A stretch of DNA of 14,174 nt from positions 1 to 14,174 of the forward strand of contig CANMSW010000027.1 in assembly GCA_947500275.1 (NCBI GenBank), given 5' to 3'. The notes beneath the pieces were generated by a model. That model did no database searches. It worked only from the letters and a program-made list of their open reading frames with translations, and had not been told where the DNA came from. Within the stretch, counting starts at the first letter, position 1. The number at the start of each line of letters is the position of its first letter. This document shows positions 6,061-13,592 of the stretch, one piece after another. The stretch is from Bacteriovoracaceae bacterium (GTDB taxonomy: Bacteria; Bdellovibrionota; UBA1018). The position numbers and the translations under genes were made by a program.

Positions 6061-7620
6061 TCAGTACTGGATGCTACTGGCCAGATCGTCCAGGGGTACG
6101 AATCGATTCATGGATGATTCCCGATCCAGGAGTCGCATCGAGCGGAAGAAGTCGGTGGCGGCTAGGCGTTCCTCCCGCGTCTTTTCTTCATAACGAACAT
6201 CAGTCAGCCTGACGACCGTGTTGGGTTGGAAATACATCTTCCGGGCCATGCGGTGCCGGAAGAGATCCCCCCGTCGCACGAGTTGAGAGCGGTCGAGGGG
6301 CTGCAGCGCTGTTCGGTCGCTTTCTGCAGCCGTCGGAGGAGGGACCCGAAGGCGCAGAGGGACCTTCCTGATGGATTCTCGCGCGTAAACAATATGGTCG
6401 GCTGAGTGGACGATCGAGACATTGTGAATGAATGTTGCCACCGCTTGGCGCAACAAATCGGGATCGCGTTCGAGGGCCTCCGCTTTCGGGAAGCCTTCGA
6501 TAAATCCGGCAATCGAATCAGCCCACTTTCGGGTGGGCTCATCGAGATCAAAATCTTTGAGCCATGACCGAGCAAACCCTAGGCAGGCTTCGTAATAACG
6601 GTCGAGGTAGCGTGCGTAGGGTCCTGGAAACTTCGGCCCCCCCATCTGGAAGCGAAAGCGGGGCCACGCGGAGTTGTCCTTGATGCCCGCATAGCCTGCG
6701 CGGATGAGTTGCATGAAACCATCACGGGTGGTTGGAAACGGAGTGTAGATTTCGCGCTGGTGGTTATGGGCGACTGAACGGTCGATATACAGGACCGCGA
6801 AATTCAGCGGCAATTGCATATAACAGTGCGGGAGTAAGATTCGCGAAACGGGATGGCCATCGGGAAGCGTGGTCTTCGTGATCGCGTTGATGGAATCTAC
6901 GGGGAAATGGACCCTGGGATGAATCGAGGCGATGAGGGCGTTGGCGCACCCCTGAAGGACGAAGTACTTCGCGAGCTCCCAGTGAGAACCGTCCGAAGGG
7001 GTGAGAAGGCGATGTTCTAACCGAATGCCAAGGGGTTGGAACTTACCATTGGGAAAGCACTCAAGAAGCGTAACGCTGGGACGCAGCTCCTGACCGGCGT
7101 GAGTCCGCACTTGCCCGAGAGGTGAGAGATCGAGTTTGTAGAGTTGCCCCGGTTTATCGGCAGCGCGCATGCGAAGGAGAGGGGCGAAGTTTTCCAAATC
7201 CTCGGGATCAAGTTGGTCGCAAAGCATTTTTGCGAAAGGGGTCTCCACTAAGATGCGGCAGAACTCGGGATCATCGACCGGTTCAAGTCCCGGCTTGAGC
7301 CAGGTTTCTGTAAACGAGTCCATCCAGCCCGCGCGAAGGGTGGAGACATATCGGGCGACGACTTTATCCAAGAATTCTTCGATTTCTGATTGAGGCACAT
7401 GGAGGACGGATGGAGCCATCTCGTCCGGGAAGTGAGGCGAAGGCTGGGGCCAGGGTGCCTGGATCTTCTGTTTGTACCCGCGAGGGTACTCATCTAAGTG
7501 AGTCCCTTCAAAGGCCTCGTTGAGACCCGTGAACCAAAGTCGCAGGTCGCGCCGATCAGCTCCGATTAAGGTCTTCAAGCTCTTGAACTGTTGGAGCGGG
7601 CGCTTCATCCAGGATTCCAT
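6061..7620 (-). CDS. Divergent lipoxygenase-like iron dioxygenase
   Basis: A 519-residue protein resembling only the catalytic domain of lipoxygenases, with no PLAT/C2 domain and no signal peptide, so probably cytoplasmic. Lipoxygenases insert O2 into polyunsaturated fatty acids using a non-haem iron. The block F-Q-P-L-G-I-R-L ... L-T-P ... W214-E-L-A-K leads to H234, H238, then x17 to H256-P-V-S-R-I-L-L-P-H265, the family spacing. The downstream helix supplies H405-S-A-D-H409, as in animal enzymes. Two departures: only three residues separate H234 and H238, where known enzymes have four (a pi-helix), and the last residue is Tyr (S-I-Q-Y), not the C-terminal Ile whose carboxylate binds iron. 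A G-rich ribosome site (AGGGGG) precedes the ATG. The amidohydrolase gene ends 65 nt upstream. Activity could be altered or lost. Confidence 0.78.
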   Translation of the reverse strand: MESWMKRPLQQFKSLKTLIGADRRDLRLWFTGLNEAFEGTHLDEYPRGYKQKIQAPWPQPSPHFPDEMAPSVLHVPQSEIEEFLDKVVARYVSTLRAGWMDSFTETWLKPGLEPVDDPEFCRILVETPFAKMLCDQLDPEDLENFAPLLRMRAADKPGQLYKLDLSPLGQVRTHAGQELRPSVTLLECFPNGKFQPLGIRLEHRLLTPSDGSHWELAKYFVLQGCANALIASIHPRVHFPVDSINAITKTTLPDGHPVSRILLPHCYMQLPLNFAVLYIDRSVAHNHQREIYTPFPTTRDGFMQLIRAGYAGIKDNSAWPRFRFQMGGPKFPGPYARYLDRYYEACLGFARSWLKDFDLDEPTRKWADSIAGFIEGFPKAEALERDPDLLRQAVATFIHNVSIVHSADHIVYARESIRKVPLRLRVPPPTAAESDRTALQPLDRSQLVRRGDLFRHRMARKMYFQPNTVVRLTDVRYEEKTREERLAATDFFRSMRLLDRESSMNRFVPLDDLASSIQY

Positions 7621-7685
7621 GGAACCCCCCTTTTGCCTGAGTCTAGCAGGGGCTTGGGTCTAGAAAAAAGGGGAGATCCTCGGAA

Positions 7686-9395
7686 TTAGGGGGTGCGATC
7701 AAGGACGACTTGCCCATCGATGATGACCAGACTGGGCTGAAGTTCCCCGAGGGAACGCGCCTGCGAGTCGAAAGGGTCTTTCGGAAAGATCACGAAGTCA
7801 GCCAATTCCCCAACTGCGATCGGGCCGGAGGAGTTCATGCCCTGGATGCTTTCGAGAGAGAGCTTTGCGTTTAAGGAAAAAGCTGCGACCGCCTGATCTT
7901 CGCTGACGCGGTTTTGCAGTTCGAAGGCCTGCCCATTTCGGTAGCTTCGCTTCACTGCGCAGTGGAGCGCCTCCACCGAATCTTGGGGGACAACGGGAGT
8001 GTCGGTACCAAAGAGGAGCAGGGCCCCTGTGCGTGCGATTTCTCCCCAAGCAAAAGCATAATGGAGTCTTTCGAGGCCCAATCTTTCGTCGTAATAGCTC
8101 GAATTTTCTGACGAGAAGTGCATGTGGGAGGGTTGCATCGCTGCCGCGACATTGAGCTTGGAGAAGCGGGGGATATCAAGCGGGTGGACCACTTCGATAT
8201 GCTCAATCCGATTCACAAGGCGATGATTTAAGATCTTGTAGGATTCTTCATAGGCGTCGAGCGCCATGCGAACCGCGCGATCCCCGATCGCATGGAGAGT
8301 GACCGGGTAGCCTGCTGCATTGGCGCGGAGGACTCGGGCGTTGAGTTCCTCTTGGGAGTAGGGCGATTCACCGTGCTCTTGCGGCGCATCGGCATAAGGC
8401 TCGACCAGTGCGCCCGTGTAAGAGCTAATCACCCCATCGACGAACCCCTTGAAAGCGCTGACGCGGACGCGACCCTGCTTCTGCAGTTTTACGTCGATCT
8501 GTAGGATTTTTTGAAAATCTTCGTCGGAGGCCTCAAGGTCTGCCCAAAGGTACGAGCGCTGCTTGAGTTGTCCTTTTTCATCGAGGCGCTGGTACGCCTC
8601 GATGGTGGAGATGCCGACGGGGCCGCCATGATGAGAAGTGAACCCGGCTTCGAGACCTTCTTGCTCACCCGATAAAATATAACGCTCGAGTTGTTCTGGG
8701 GTTGAGTCCGGAATGGCTTCCCAGAGCAGGTCCGCGGCGGTTTCTAAAAATACGCCGGCAGGGTTTCCGTTCGGGTCTCGAAGAATTGTTCCGCCCTCGG
8801 GATCCTGGGTGTCAGCGGTGATTTTCGCTGCACGGATCGCAGCAGTATTGGCCCAAACCTGATGACCATCGCTATCGATCAAAGCGACCGGGCGATCGGC
8901 GCAGGCTGCATCGAGGTCGGCAGCCGTAGGGAATTGTGTCCCAAAGCCGGCGGCGTTCCAGCCACGTCCTAGAATCCAAGGGTTTCCTGGGTGGGCTTCA
9001 GCGAAGGTTTTAACTGCCGCTTGAATGGACGAAATCGACGAGCCTGAGACTTGGACTCGGTCGATGCCGGCACCCGACGAGATTTGGTGCGCGTGAGTGT
9101 CATGGAGCCCGGGAAAGAGGACTCCTCCCTTAAGGTTCAAGGACTCGCACTCGGGAAAAATGCAGGAATCTAAAGCAGTTTTTTGGTCTTCGAAGGAAAC
9201 CAGTCGCATCCAGCCGGATGCGTCGGATCTTAGCCGGAGAGCCAGTCGTTCAGGTGCGGAAAACTTCGTCGAAGGAGTCCCGGTCCCGTATCGGATTTTC
9301 GAAAAACCATAGAGGACTTTCTCGGCTGCGAACCCTGATGGGGTATTGAAGCTTGAGAGTAAAAAAACGGCAAGGAGAGCCCAGGAGCGAGTCAT
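7686..9395 (-). CDS. Exported YtcJ-type metal-dependent amidohydrolase
   Basis: A 569-residue, full-length member of the amidohydrolase_3 family (YtcJ / N-substituted formamide deformylase group), with an N-terminal Sec signal peptide (cleavage near residue 24, F-A-A), so periplasmic or secreted. Metal and catalytic motifs: P-G-L-H-D-T-H101-A-H103 on the first strand, F-K316-G-F-V-D320-G, L-H368-A-I-G-D-R-A, R-I-E-H399-I-E and F-G-T-D465-T-P. K316 is the candidate bridging Lys. The C-terminus returns to the small beta domain (A-D-F-V-I-F-P-K-D-P, then V-I-I-D-G-Q-V-V). An in-frame TAG lies just upstream of the ATG, so the start cannot move further out, but no Shine-Dalgarno motif is visible. 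The lipoxygenase-like gene follows after 65 nt, so they are probably co-transcribed. The natural substrate of this group is usually unknown; an amide or carbamate bond is expected. Confidence 0.93.
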   Translation of the reverse strand: MTRSWALLAVFLLSSFNTPSGFAAEKVLYGFSKIRYGTGTPSTKFSAPERLALRLRSDASGWMRLVSFEDQKTALDSCIFPECESLNLKGGVLFPGLHDTHAHQISSGAGIDRVQVSGSSISSIQAAVKTFAEAHPGNPWILGRGWNAAGFGTQFPTAADLDAACADRPVALIDSDGHQVWANTAAIRAAKITADTQDPEGGTILRDPNGNPAGVFLETAADLLWEAIPDSTPEQLERYILSGEQEGLEAGFTSHHGGPVGISTIEAYQRLDEKGQLKQRSYLWADLEASDEDFQKILQIDVKLQKQGRVRVSAFKGFVDGVISSYTGALVEPYADAPQEHGESPYSQEELNARVLRANAAGYPVTLHAIGDRAVRMALDAYEESYKILNHRLVNRIEHIEVVHPLDIPRFSKLNVAAAMQPSHMHFSSENSSYYDERLGLERLHYAFAWGEIARTGALLLFGTDTPVVPQDSVEALHCAVKRSYRNGQAFELQNRVSEDQAVAAFSLNAKLSLESIQGMNSSGPIAVGELADFVIFPKDPFDSQARSLGELQPSLVIIDGQVVLDRTP

Positions 9396-9445
9396 GGGGA
9401 CGAGCTAGCATTCTTGTTTGGGATTCGTCCACTGCGAGAAAATGG

Positions 9446-9496
9446 CAAGTGGGTTACGATCTCCCGAGTGGCTTTCAGGAGGTCGTAACCCACTTG
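9446..9496 (-). terminator. Long hairpin between the His-rich and amidohydrolase genes
   Basis: CAAGTGGGTTACGA (9446-9459) and TCGTAACCCACTTG (9483-9496) form a perfect 14-bp stem, extended by a T-G wobble and CTCC/GGAG to about 19 bp around a 13-nt loop. On the minus strand CCATTTTCTC follows, a modest U tract, so it may end the His-rich transcript. It lies 50 nt before the amidohydrolase start, and could also gate read-through into that gene. Confidence 0.55.
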
Positions 9497-9588
9497 TGAT
9501 TGAATCCGGATGTGAGTTCCGGAGACCATTCAGGCATAAATGCCGCACAGTTTCAGCCAAGCGAGTGAACTGTGGGATCTCAGGCTCT

Positions 9589-9954
9589 TCACTTGGCTTG
9601 TTCGTGGCCGTGATCTTCCGCAGCTACAGCCTCTGATTCCGGGCCCGCGCACTCGTCGTTGTGTTTATCGTGGGCTCGATGGTGATGGCCATCATGCTCA
9701 TAGTCGACGTGAACCCCCTCCTTGGTTTTGTGTTCCTCGGCTTTATGGCCACATTTTTTGCCATGATGGTGTTCATGTTTCCCTTGGGCTTCATGTTGGG
9801 GGTGAACGGCGGCGTCCGCGCCTTTCTTTGCATCGCCCTGCGCCTGTTCTTCATGGTGGTTAGCCCAAGCAGGGGCCGTGAAATTTACACCGTAGAACAA
9901 CAGAGTCATGATTGAGAAAGAGAAAGATGTGAGTCGGTGTCGTGAACGGATCAT
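9589..9954 (-). CDS. Small His-rich periplasmic metal-binding protein
   Basis: A 121-residue product from the ATG at 9954. An in-frame ATG at 10008 is less likely, because AGGAGA lies about 9 nt before 9954 and the sequence from there begins with a textbook signal peptide (M-I-R-S-R-H, hydrophobic core, A-P-A-W-A cleavage near residue 31). The mature chain is about 90 residues with 19 His, including two H-H-H runs, many Asp/Glu/Lys, two Cys and no hydrophobic core, so it is probably unfolded until it binds metal. Zn, Ni, Cu or Co buffering in the periplasm is the usual role of such proteins; the sequence does not show which metal. Not assignable to a named family. A hairpin-rich gap follows, then the amidohydrolase gene. 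Confidence 0.82.
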   Translation of the reverse strand: MIRSRHRLTSFSFSIMTLLFYGVNFTAPAWANHHEEQAQGDAKKGADAAVHPQHEAQGKHEHHHGKKCGHKAEEHKTKEGVHVDYEHDGHHHRAHDKHNDECAGPESEAVAAEDHGHEQAK

Positions 9955-10082
9955 GTTCGAGGTCTCCTTGTTTAAGACAGATACTAAATGATCCTCATAG
10001 AATATCATCTGTGTCCGAGTGACCCGAGGATGTGTCTGAATCGACCTCAGCGAATTGCCATCCCCGGGGTGGGTGCTCCGTC

Positions 10083-10102
10083 CCCGAACTTGCCCGAACT
10101 TG
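10083..10102. repeat. Tandem 10-mer CCCGAACTTG x2
   Basis: Two exact adjacent copies of CCCGAACTTG (10083-10092 and 10093-10102) in the gap between the nucleotidase and His-rich genes. The rest of the 236-nt gap shows no gene; a CCGAGG/CCTCGG pair lies at 10114-10138. The two copies could be a regulator site or slippage. Confidence 0.5.
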
Positions 10103-10150
10103 GCGCAGCGATCCCGAGGAACCGCGCCCGCGCCTCGGTGCGATAGAAGC

Positions 10151-10183
10151 GCCTCTGTCCTGGGTTAGATTTCGGGACGAGGC
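10151..10183 (-). terminator. Hairpin just after the nucleotidase gene
   Basis: GCCTC-T-GTCC (10151-10160) pairs with GGAC-GAGGC (10175-10183), a 9-bp stem with one bulged base and a 14-nt loop, 7 nt beyond the stop of the 5'-nucleotidase gene. The following minus-strand sequence, GCTTCTATCG, is only weakly U-rich, so this is a possible rather than clear terminator. Confidence 0.35.
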
Positions 10184-10190
10184 AATACGC

Positions 10191-12113
10191 TCAGCGACGG
10201 CGTCTTCGGCTCCTCTTTTTCCCTTTAACTGGCGCTTTCACTTGGGCGACGCGCGGATGAAGGGGGTCCAAGAGGGGATCGCTTTCCGTGTTCCACGTGT
10301 TTTTGGTTTTCAAGTAGGTTTCGACGACATCCCTGAGAATTGGGCCCGCGATTTTTTTAACCCGGCTCTCGGGGACCTGTTTGATCGCCCATCCCAAGTC
10401 ATCTCCGCCGCTCGCCATAAAGTCGTTCATCGCAAGCGTATAGCGTTTCGAGTCTTCGACTTTGCGACCGTCTTCTAGGCGGACTTCGATGAGTCGGTTC
10501 ATTTCCCAAGGGTCGATTTTGTGATTACCGTCCAGGTCTTCCGAAGGGGCGCCCGATGACAGCTCAATAATCTTGAGCGTCAAGCCTGAAACGGGAAACA
10601 TGCCACGCGGTCCTGAAAAGGCGGAGCGCAAAATCTGTTTGAGCTCTTTACCCGTGACTTCGAGAACTGAGACGAAGTTATCGAAGGGCAGAACTCGGAA
10701 AAGCTCTTCATAGGTTATATCACCCTGGTCCCAATTTGCCCGGATTCCACCTGGATTCATCAATGCAATATCAGTTCCGGCCTGATGCCTAAGTGCATCT
10801 GCGACGAGATTTCCAAGCGGGCTTTCTGATTCGCGAATGTGACGGATTTCTCGCGCAGCTTGGCCGACAATGCGCTTCTTTTCGAGAGCGGTTGCATCGA
10901 AAATAGGTTGCAGCAGGTTTTCGGTTTCAGAGTCGGGTCTGATTTTTCTGCCGTGAAAGGAAGGTGTCACCAGATCGCCACGTCCATTTTTTGGTGCTGG
11001 GCGATCCCCGTTGCAGTCATGTTGATTCTCGAAAACTTTCGGGCAAATCGGTACGGGCCCTTCGATTCGAGTCCATTCACGAAGAAATTTTTTCGAGTGA
11101 GTGTCAACCGTAAGGTAGATCAAGTTGAAGTAGAGGTTTCTGGTTCCGGCTTGGATCACGGGAACCCCGTTGACCCAGTGGTGAACGACTTGATGCGTGT
11201 GTCCTGAAACAAAAGCGTCCACAGTTCCTGGTTTCAAGGATTGCAGAAGTTCGGTTGCTTCTTCGCCTTCTTCGCAGGGACCTTGAGGGTCGTTTTCTTT
11301 TCGGAAGGCGGAATGCTGAGGACCTTTTCCAGGGTAGCATTTCATCCCGACGTGAGCAGTGACGACGACGAGATCAGCTCCGGCTTGGCGCAGCGCCTGG
11401 GCTTCGCGCTCGGTCGCGGCTTTGAGATTTGTGAAAGCAAGCGAAGTGATATTATCGGGTCGAGTCGTGACCGGAGTGGAGAGTGTTGAGAGTCCTAGAA
11501 CCCCCACTTTGAGACGACCCGCCTTCAGGATCGTGCGGGTGAAAAGGTTGTCCCACGTTGGAGTTTTGCCGGTCGCCTTCTCGATCATGTTCGCAGAAAG
11601 ATAAGGGTATTTCGCCTCTTTCATTCTCTGTTTGAGCGCACCTAACTTATCGCCGGTCGATCCCTCTGGACCGATGGGTCCGAAGTCGAACTCGTGGTTT
11701 CCGACTGCCGCAGCATGGAATCCCAGTTGGTTGAAGAGCCTCACCATTGGGGCGCCTTCTTCCTGATTGCTTTCGATCGAGCCTTGGAACTCATCGCCGG
11801 CATCGAGCAGAATGAGGCGATCTCCGAACTCTTCTCGAAGCGTTTTTACGTGAGCCGCGAGAATCGCAGCCCCGCCACGTTCAACCTCTACGGGGTTCAC
11901 ACCGGGCTCCTCACGGGTCTTGGTCACGATGGGGGCTAGGGCTCCGTGAATATCATTGGTCCCGAGAATGACGATGGTCTCGAGTTCCGGCCCCCGTGGC
12001 CCTCCTAAAAGCTCATCGGTGGAGGGGGTTTTTCCTGGCGTCGAACAGCTGGATAGCCAGGCTCCTGAAAGGAGGCCCAAAATGACGAAAGAGATGCTTT
12101 TACGAGTCTTCAC
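10191..12113 (-). CDS. Lipoprotein 5'-nucleotidase / UshA-type metallophosphatase
   Basis: A 640-residue product from a GTG at 12113. An ATG at 12281 would add 56 residues without a signal, whereas the GTG gives a proper lipoprotein leader (M-K-T-R-K-S, hydrophobic core, L-S-S-C with Cys23), and GGAGA lies 8 nt upstream. The N-terminal calcineurin-like domain has all metal motifs: G-T-N-D54-I-H56-G, L-D104-A-G-D107-E-F-Q-G-S, G-N139-H140-E-F-D, T-A-H254 and G-H305-T-H307. The C-terminal 5'-nucleotidase domain has N-P-G-G-I-R (453-458), F-R-V-L-P-F-D-N and M-N-D-F-M-A-S-G-G-D. It should release phosphate from nucleotides or related phosphoesters in the envelope. Oddities: an EF-hand-like loop at 526-537 and an Arg-rich tail ending S-R-R-R-R-R. 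It lies divergently from the two-gene plus-strand unit. Confidence 0.92.
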   Translation of the reverse strand: MKTRKSISFVILGLLSGAWLSSCSTPGKTPSTDELLGGPRGPELETIVILGTNDIHGALAPIVTKTREEPGVNPVEVERGGAAILAAHVKTLREEFGDRLILLDAGDEFQGSIESNQEEGAPMVRLFNQLGFHAAAVGNHEFDFGPIGPEGSTGDKLGALKQRMKEAKYPYLSANMIEKATGKTPTWDNLFTRTILKAGRLKVGVLGLSTLSTPVTTRPDNITSLAFTNLKAATEREAQALRQAGADLVVVTAHVGMKCYPGKGPQHSAFRKENDPQGPCEEGEEATELLQSLKPGTVDAFVSGHTHQVVHHWVNGVPVIQAGTRNLYFNLIYLTVDTHSKKFLREWTRIEGPVPICPKVFENQHDCNGDRPAPKNGRGDLVTPSFHGRKIRPDSETENLLQPIFDATALEKKRIVGQAAREIRHIRESESPLGNLVADALRHQAGTDIALMNPGGIRANWDQGDITYEELFRVLPFDNFVSVLEVTGKELKQILRSAFSGPRGMFPVSGLTLKIIELSSGAPSEDLDGNHKIDPWEMNRLIEVRLEDGRKVEDSKRYTLAMNDFMASGGDDLGWAIKQVPESRVKKIAGPILRDVVETYLKTKNTWNTESDPLLDPLHPRVAQVKAPVKGKKRSRRRRR

Positions 12114-12286
12114 GAGAGTCGTCTCCAGTGCGTTCAAGATTTGAATCTGTGTCTGGACGTGAGCATTGCACGGAGAAGTGAATTGCCCAAGAGTCCGACG
12201 CAGCGGGGATGTGAAAAAAACACACCGACTGCAGTCGTGCATCGAGGCGGCAGGTTTTACCAGGTGCGCAGACGTTACCAAGTGGG

Positions 12287-12344
12287 GTTGACGCTCTGTT
12301 GACGCTTTCTTTTTAAACAGGATGCATTTTCTTCATTTAGCGTC
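12287..12344 (+). promoter_or_regulatory. Promoter/operator region with GTTGACGCT repeats
   Basis: GTTGACGCT occurs at 12287-12295 and again at 12298-12306, exactly 11 bp apart, and AGCGTC (the inverse of GACGCT) at 12339-12344. The first copy supplies a -35 box TTGACG (12288-12293) with TTTAAA (12312-12317) as a -10 box after 18 nt. The transcript would have a leader of about 60 nt to the ATG at 12384. Both the promoter and the repeats look plausible, though unproven. Confidence 0.42.
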
Positions 12345-12383
12345 TGTTTTGCTTGCGCGCGCTCTCCTAGACTGAAAGTCGAC

Positions 12384-13592
12384 ATGGCGAAAAACTCCAA
12401 TTGGAAACCCTACGCAAAGTCTTTTTTCATCGCACCCGTCGCCCTTGGCGTCGTAGGTGGCCTCGTTTGGTATGGCGTTAGCCGTACGAAAAATCGGGCG
12501 CCTGTGGTGAGCCACTCTGAATCCGAGACCTTGGACGAGAGGGGGAGCGAGCATGTCGAACGGGGCGAGCATGAGAGAGAGGGTAAGTCCCATCGGACAC
12601 GGCATGCGAGAGAAGACTCGGATATTTCTGGTGAGAGCGACGGTAGAGGATCGCATTCGACCTCGAAAGGCAGCGGTCGGAAATTAGCGGGAGGCCCCAA
12701 AGTTCAAGTTGAGGATCTCCCGGTGTCTGCGGTTCTACCGGTAGCACTCAAAGACTACGCGGCCCTTCCGCTTTGTTCGCGCGAGGAATCTCGAGGAATG
12801 GGGCCAACCGCTGGCAAAGTAGAAGCCGCAGAATGGAGTCTCGTGATGGAGACTTTTCACGAAGCGAAAGCAGACCTTCTGGCTTGGCTTGAAGAGCAGG
12901 CGGGTGCCCACCCACGAACCTTTCCTGCCGAATTAAGGGAGTCGATGGAGGCTCAGGTTCGCGATCTCCGGATACAACGCCCGCCGACGCCAGAGGAACC
13001 CGATCTAACTTGGCGCGGGATTGCGGTGATGAGTGAAGATTCCGAAGGACTGCCGCTCGTTCGCTTGGGCTCGGGTATGGTTTCACTTTTGAAGTCAGAT
13101 CCTCGAAGGGCACGTTTTGAGTTCACGCGAGTGATTGCTCAGCGATGGTCGCCTTGTGCATTATCGAGCGCGGGAGCCGAGAAGGTTTGGAATAGCTTAA
13201 AGACTTGCATGGGTGTGACTGAGGACTACAAGACCTCTTGCGCCGACGGGGGATTTTCCGAGGCTGGATGGATGACGTCGACTGCGCTTGCGGCGCGAGT
13301 GAGTTCACCGGGATGTCGTATTGAGGGGCTGGCGGCTTCGGCTCCGAACTGCAGTACCACTCCTGCGGGCACCCATTCAAAGGGGCACACGGTTTCTGCG
13401 GCTGCGGAAAAGGTCCAAGCCCCTCATGGGGAAGTCTCCCGACACATTGCTTCGGAATCTCCGGATCACAAAGAGGCGGGTCACTCCGCAGGAGGACACT
13501 CGGACGTTCACGGCGTAGAGCATGCGAAACCTGCGCATCATCCGGCGGAAGCCGCACACAAAGATTCGCATGCAGAAGGAGGCCACCCTTGA
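12384..13592 (+). CDS. Membrane-anchored protein with His-rich C-terminal tail, unknown function
   Basis: A 402-residue protein. A single hydrophobic helix at about 13-31 behind a basic N-terminus suggests an inner-membrane anchor with the rest in the periplasm. Residues 40-104 are a charged Ser/Glu/Arg/His linker. A globular part follows at about 105-325 with six Cys (131, 258, 275, 286, 311, 323), enough for three disulfides, which fits export. From 331 to 402 there are 14 His in 72 residues, mixed with Ala, Gly and acidic residues, a likely flexible metal-binding tail. The ribosome site is weak (GAAAG, 5 nt before the ATG). Its stop overlaps the start of the following lipoprotein gene, so the two are translated together. 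No family recognised; metal delivery or binding is inferred only from the tail. Confidence 0.85.
   Translation: MAKNSNWKPYAKSFFIAPVALGVVGGLVWYGVSRTKNRAPVVSHSESETLDERGSEHVERGEHEREGKSHRTRHAREDSDISGESDGRGSHSTSKGSGRKLAGGPKVQVEDLPVSAVLPVALKDYAALPLCSREESRGMGPTAGKVEAAEWSLVMETFHEAKADLLAWLEEQAGAHPRTFPAELRESMEAQVRDLRIQRPPTPEEPDLTWRGIAVMSEDSEGLPLVRLGSGMVSLLKSDPRRARFEFTRVIAQRWSPCALSSAGAEKVWNSLKTCMGVTEDYKTSCADGGFSEAGWMTSTALAARVSSPGCRIEGLAASAPNCSTTPAGTHSKGHTVSAAAEKVQAPHGEVSRHIASESPDHKEAGHSAGGHSDVHGVEHAKPAHHPAEAAHKDSHAEGGHP

Noticed and set aside
9540..9915. Overlapping plus-strand frames across the His-rich gene
   Set aside because: They are shadows of the His codons on the minus strand. The minus-strand frame has a ribosome site and a signal peptide; these do not.
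9955..10015. Possible Fur-like site upstream of the His-rich gene
   Set aside because: Only loose ATGAT/ATCAT similarity and a 6-bp ACAGAT/ATCTGT pair; not enough to name a regulator.
12114..12281. 56-residue N-terminal extension of the nucleotidase from an ATG at 12281
   Set aside because: It would bury the lipoprotein signal. The GTG at 12113 gives a standard leader and has a ribosome site.
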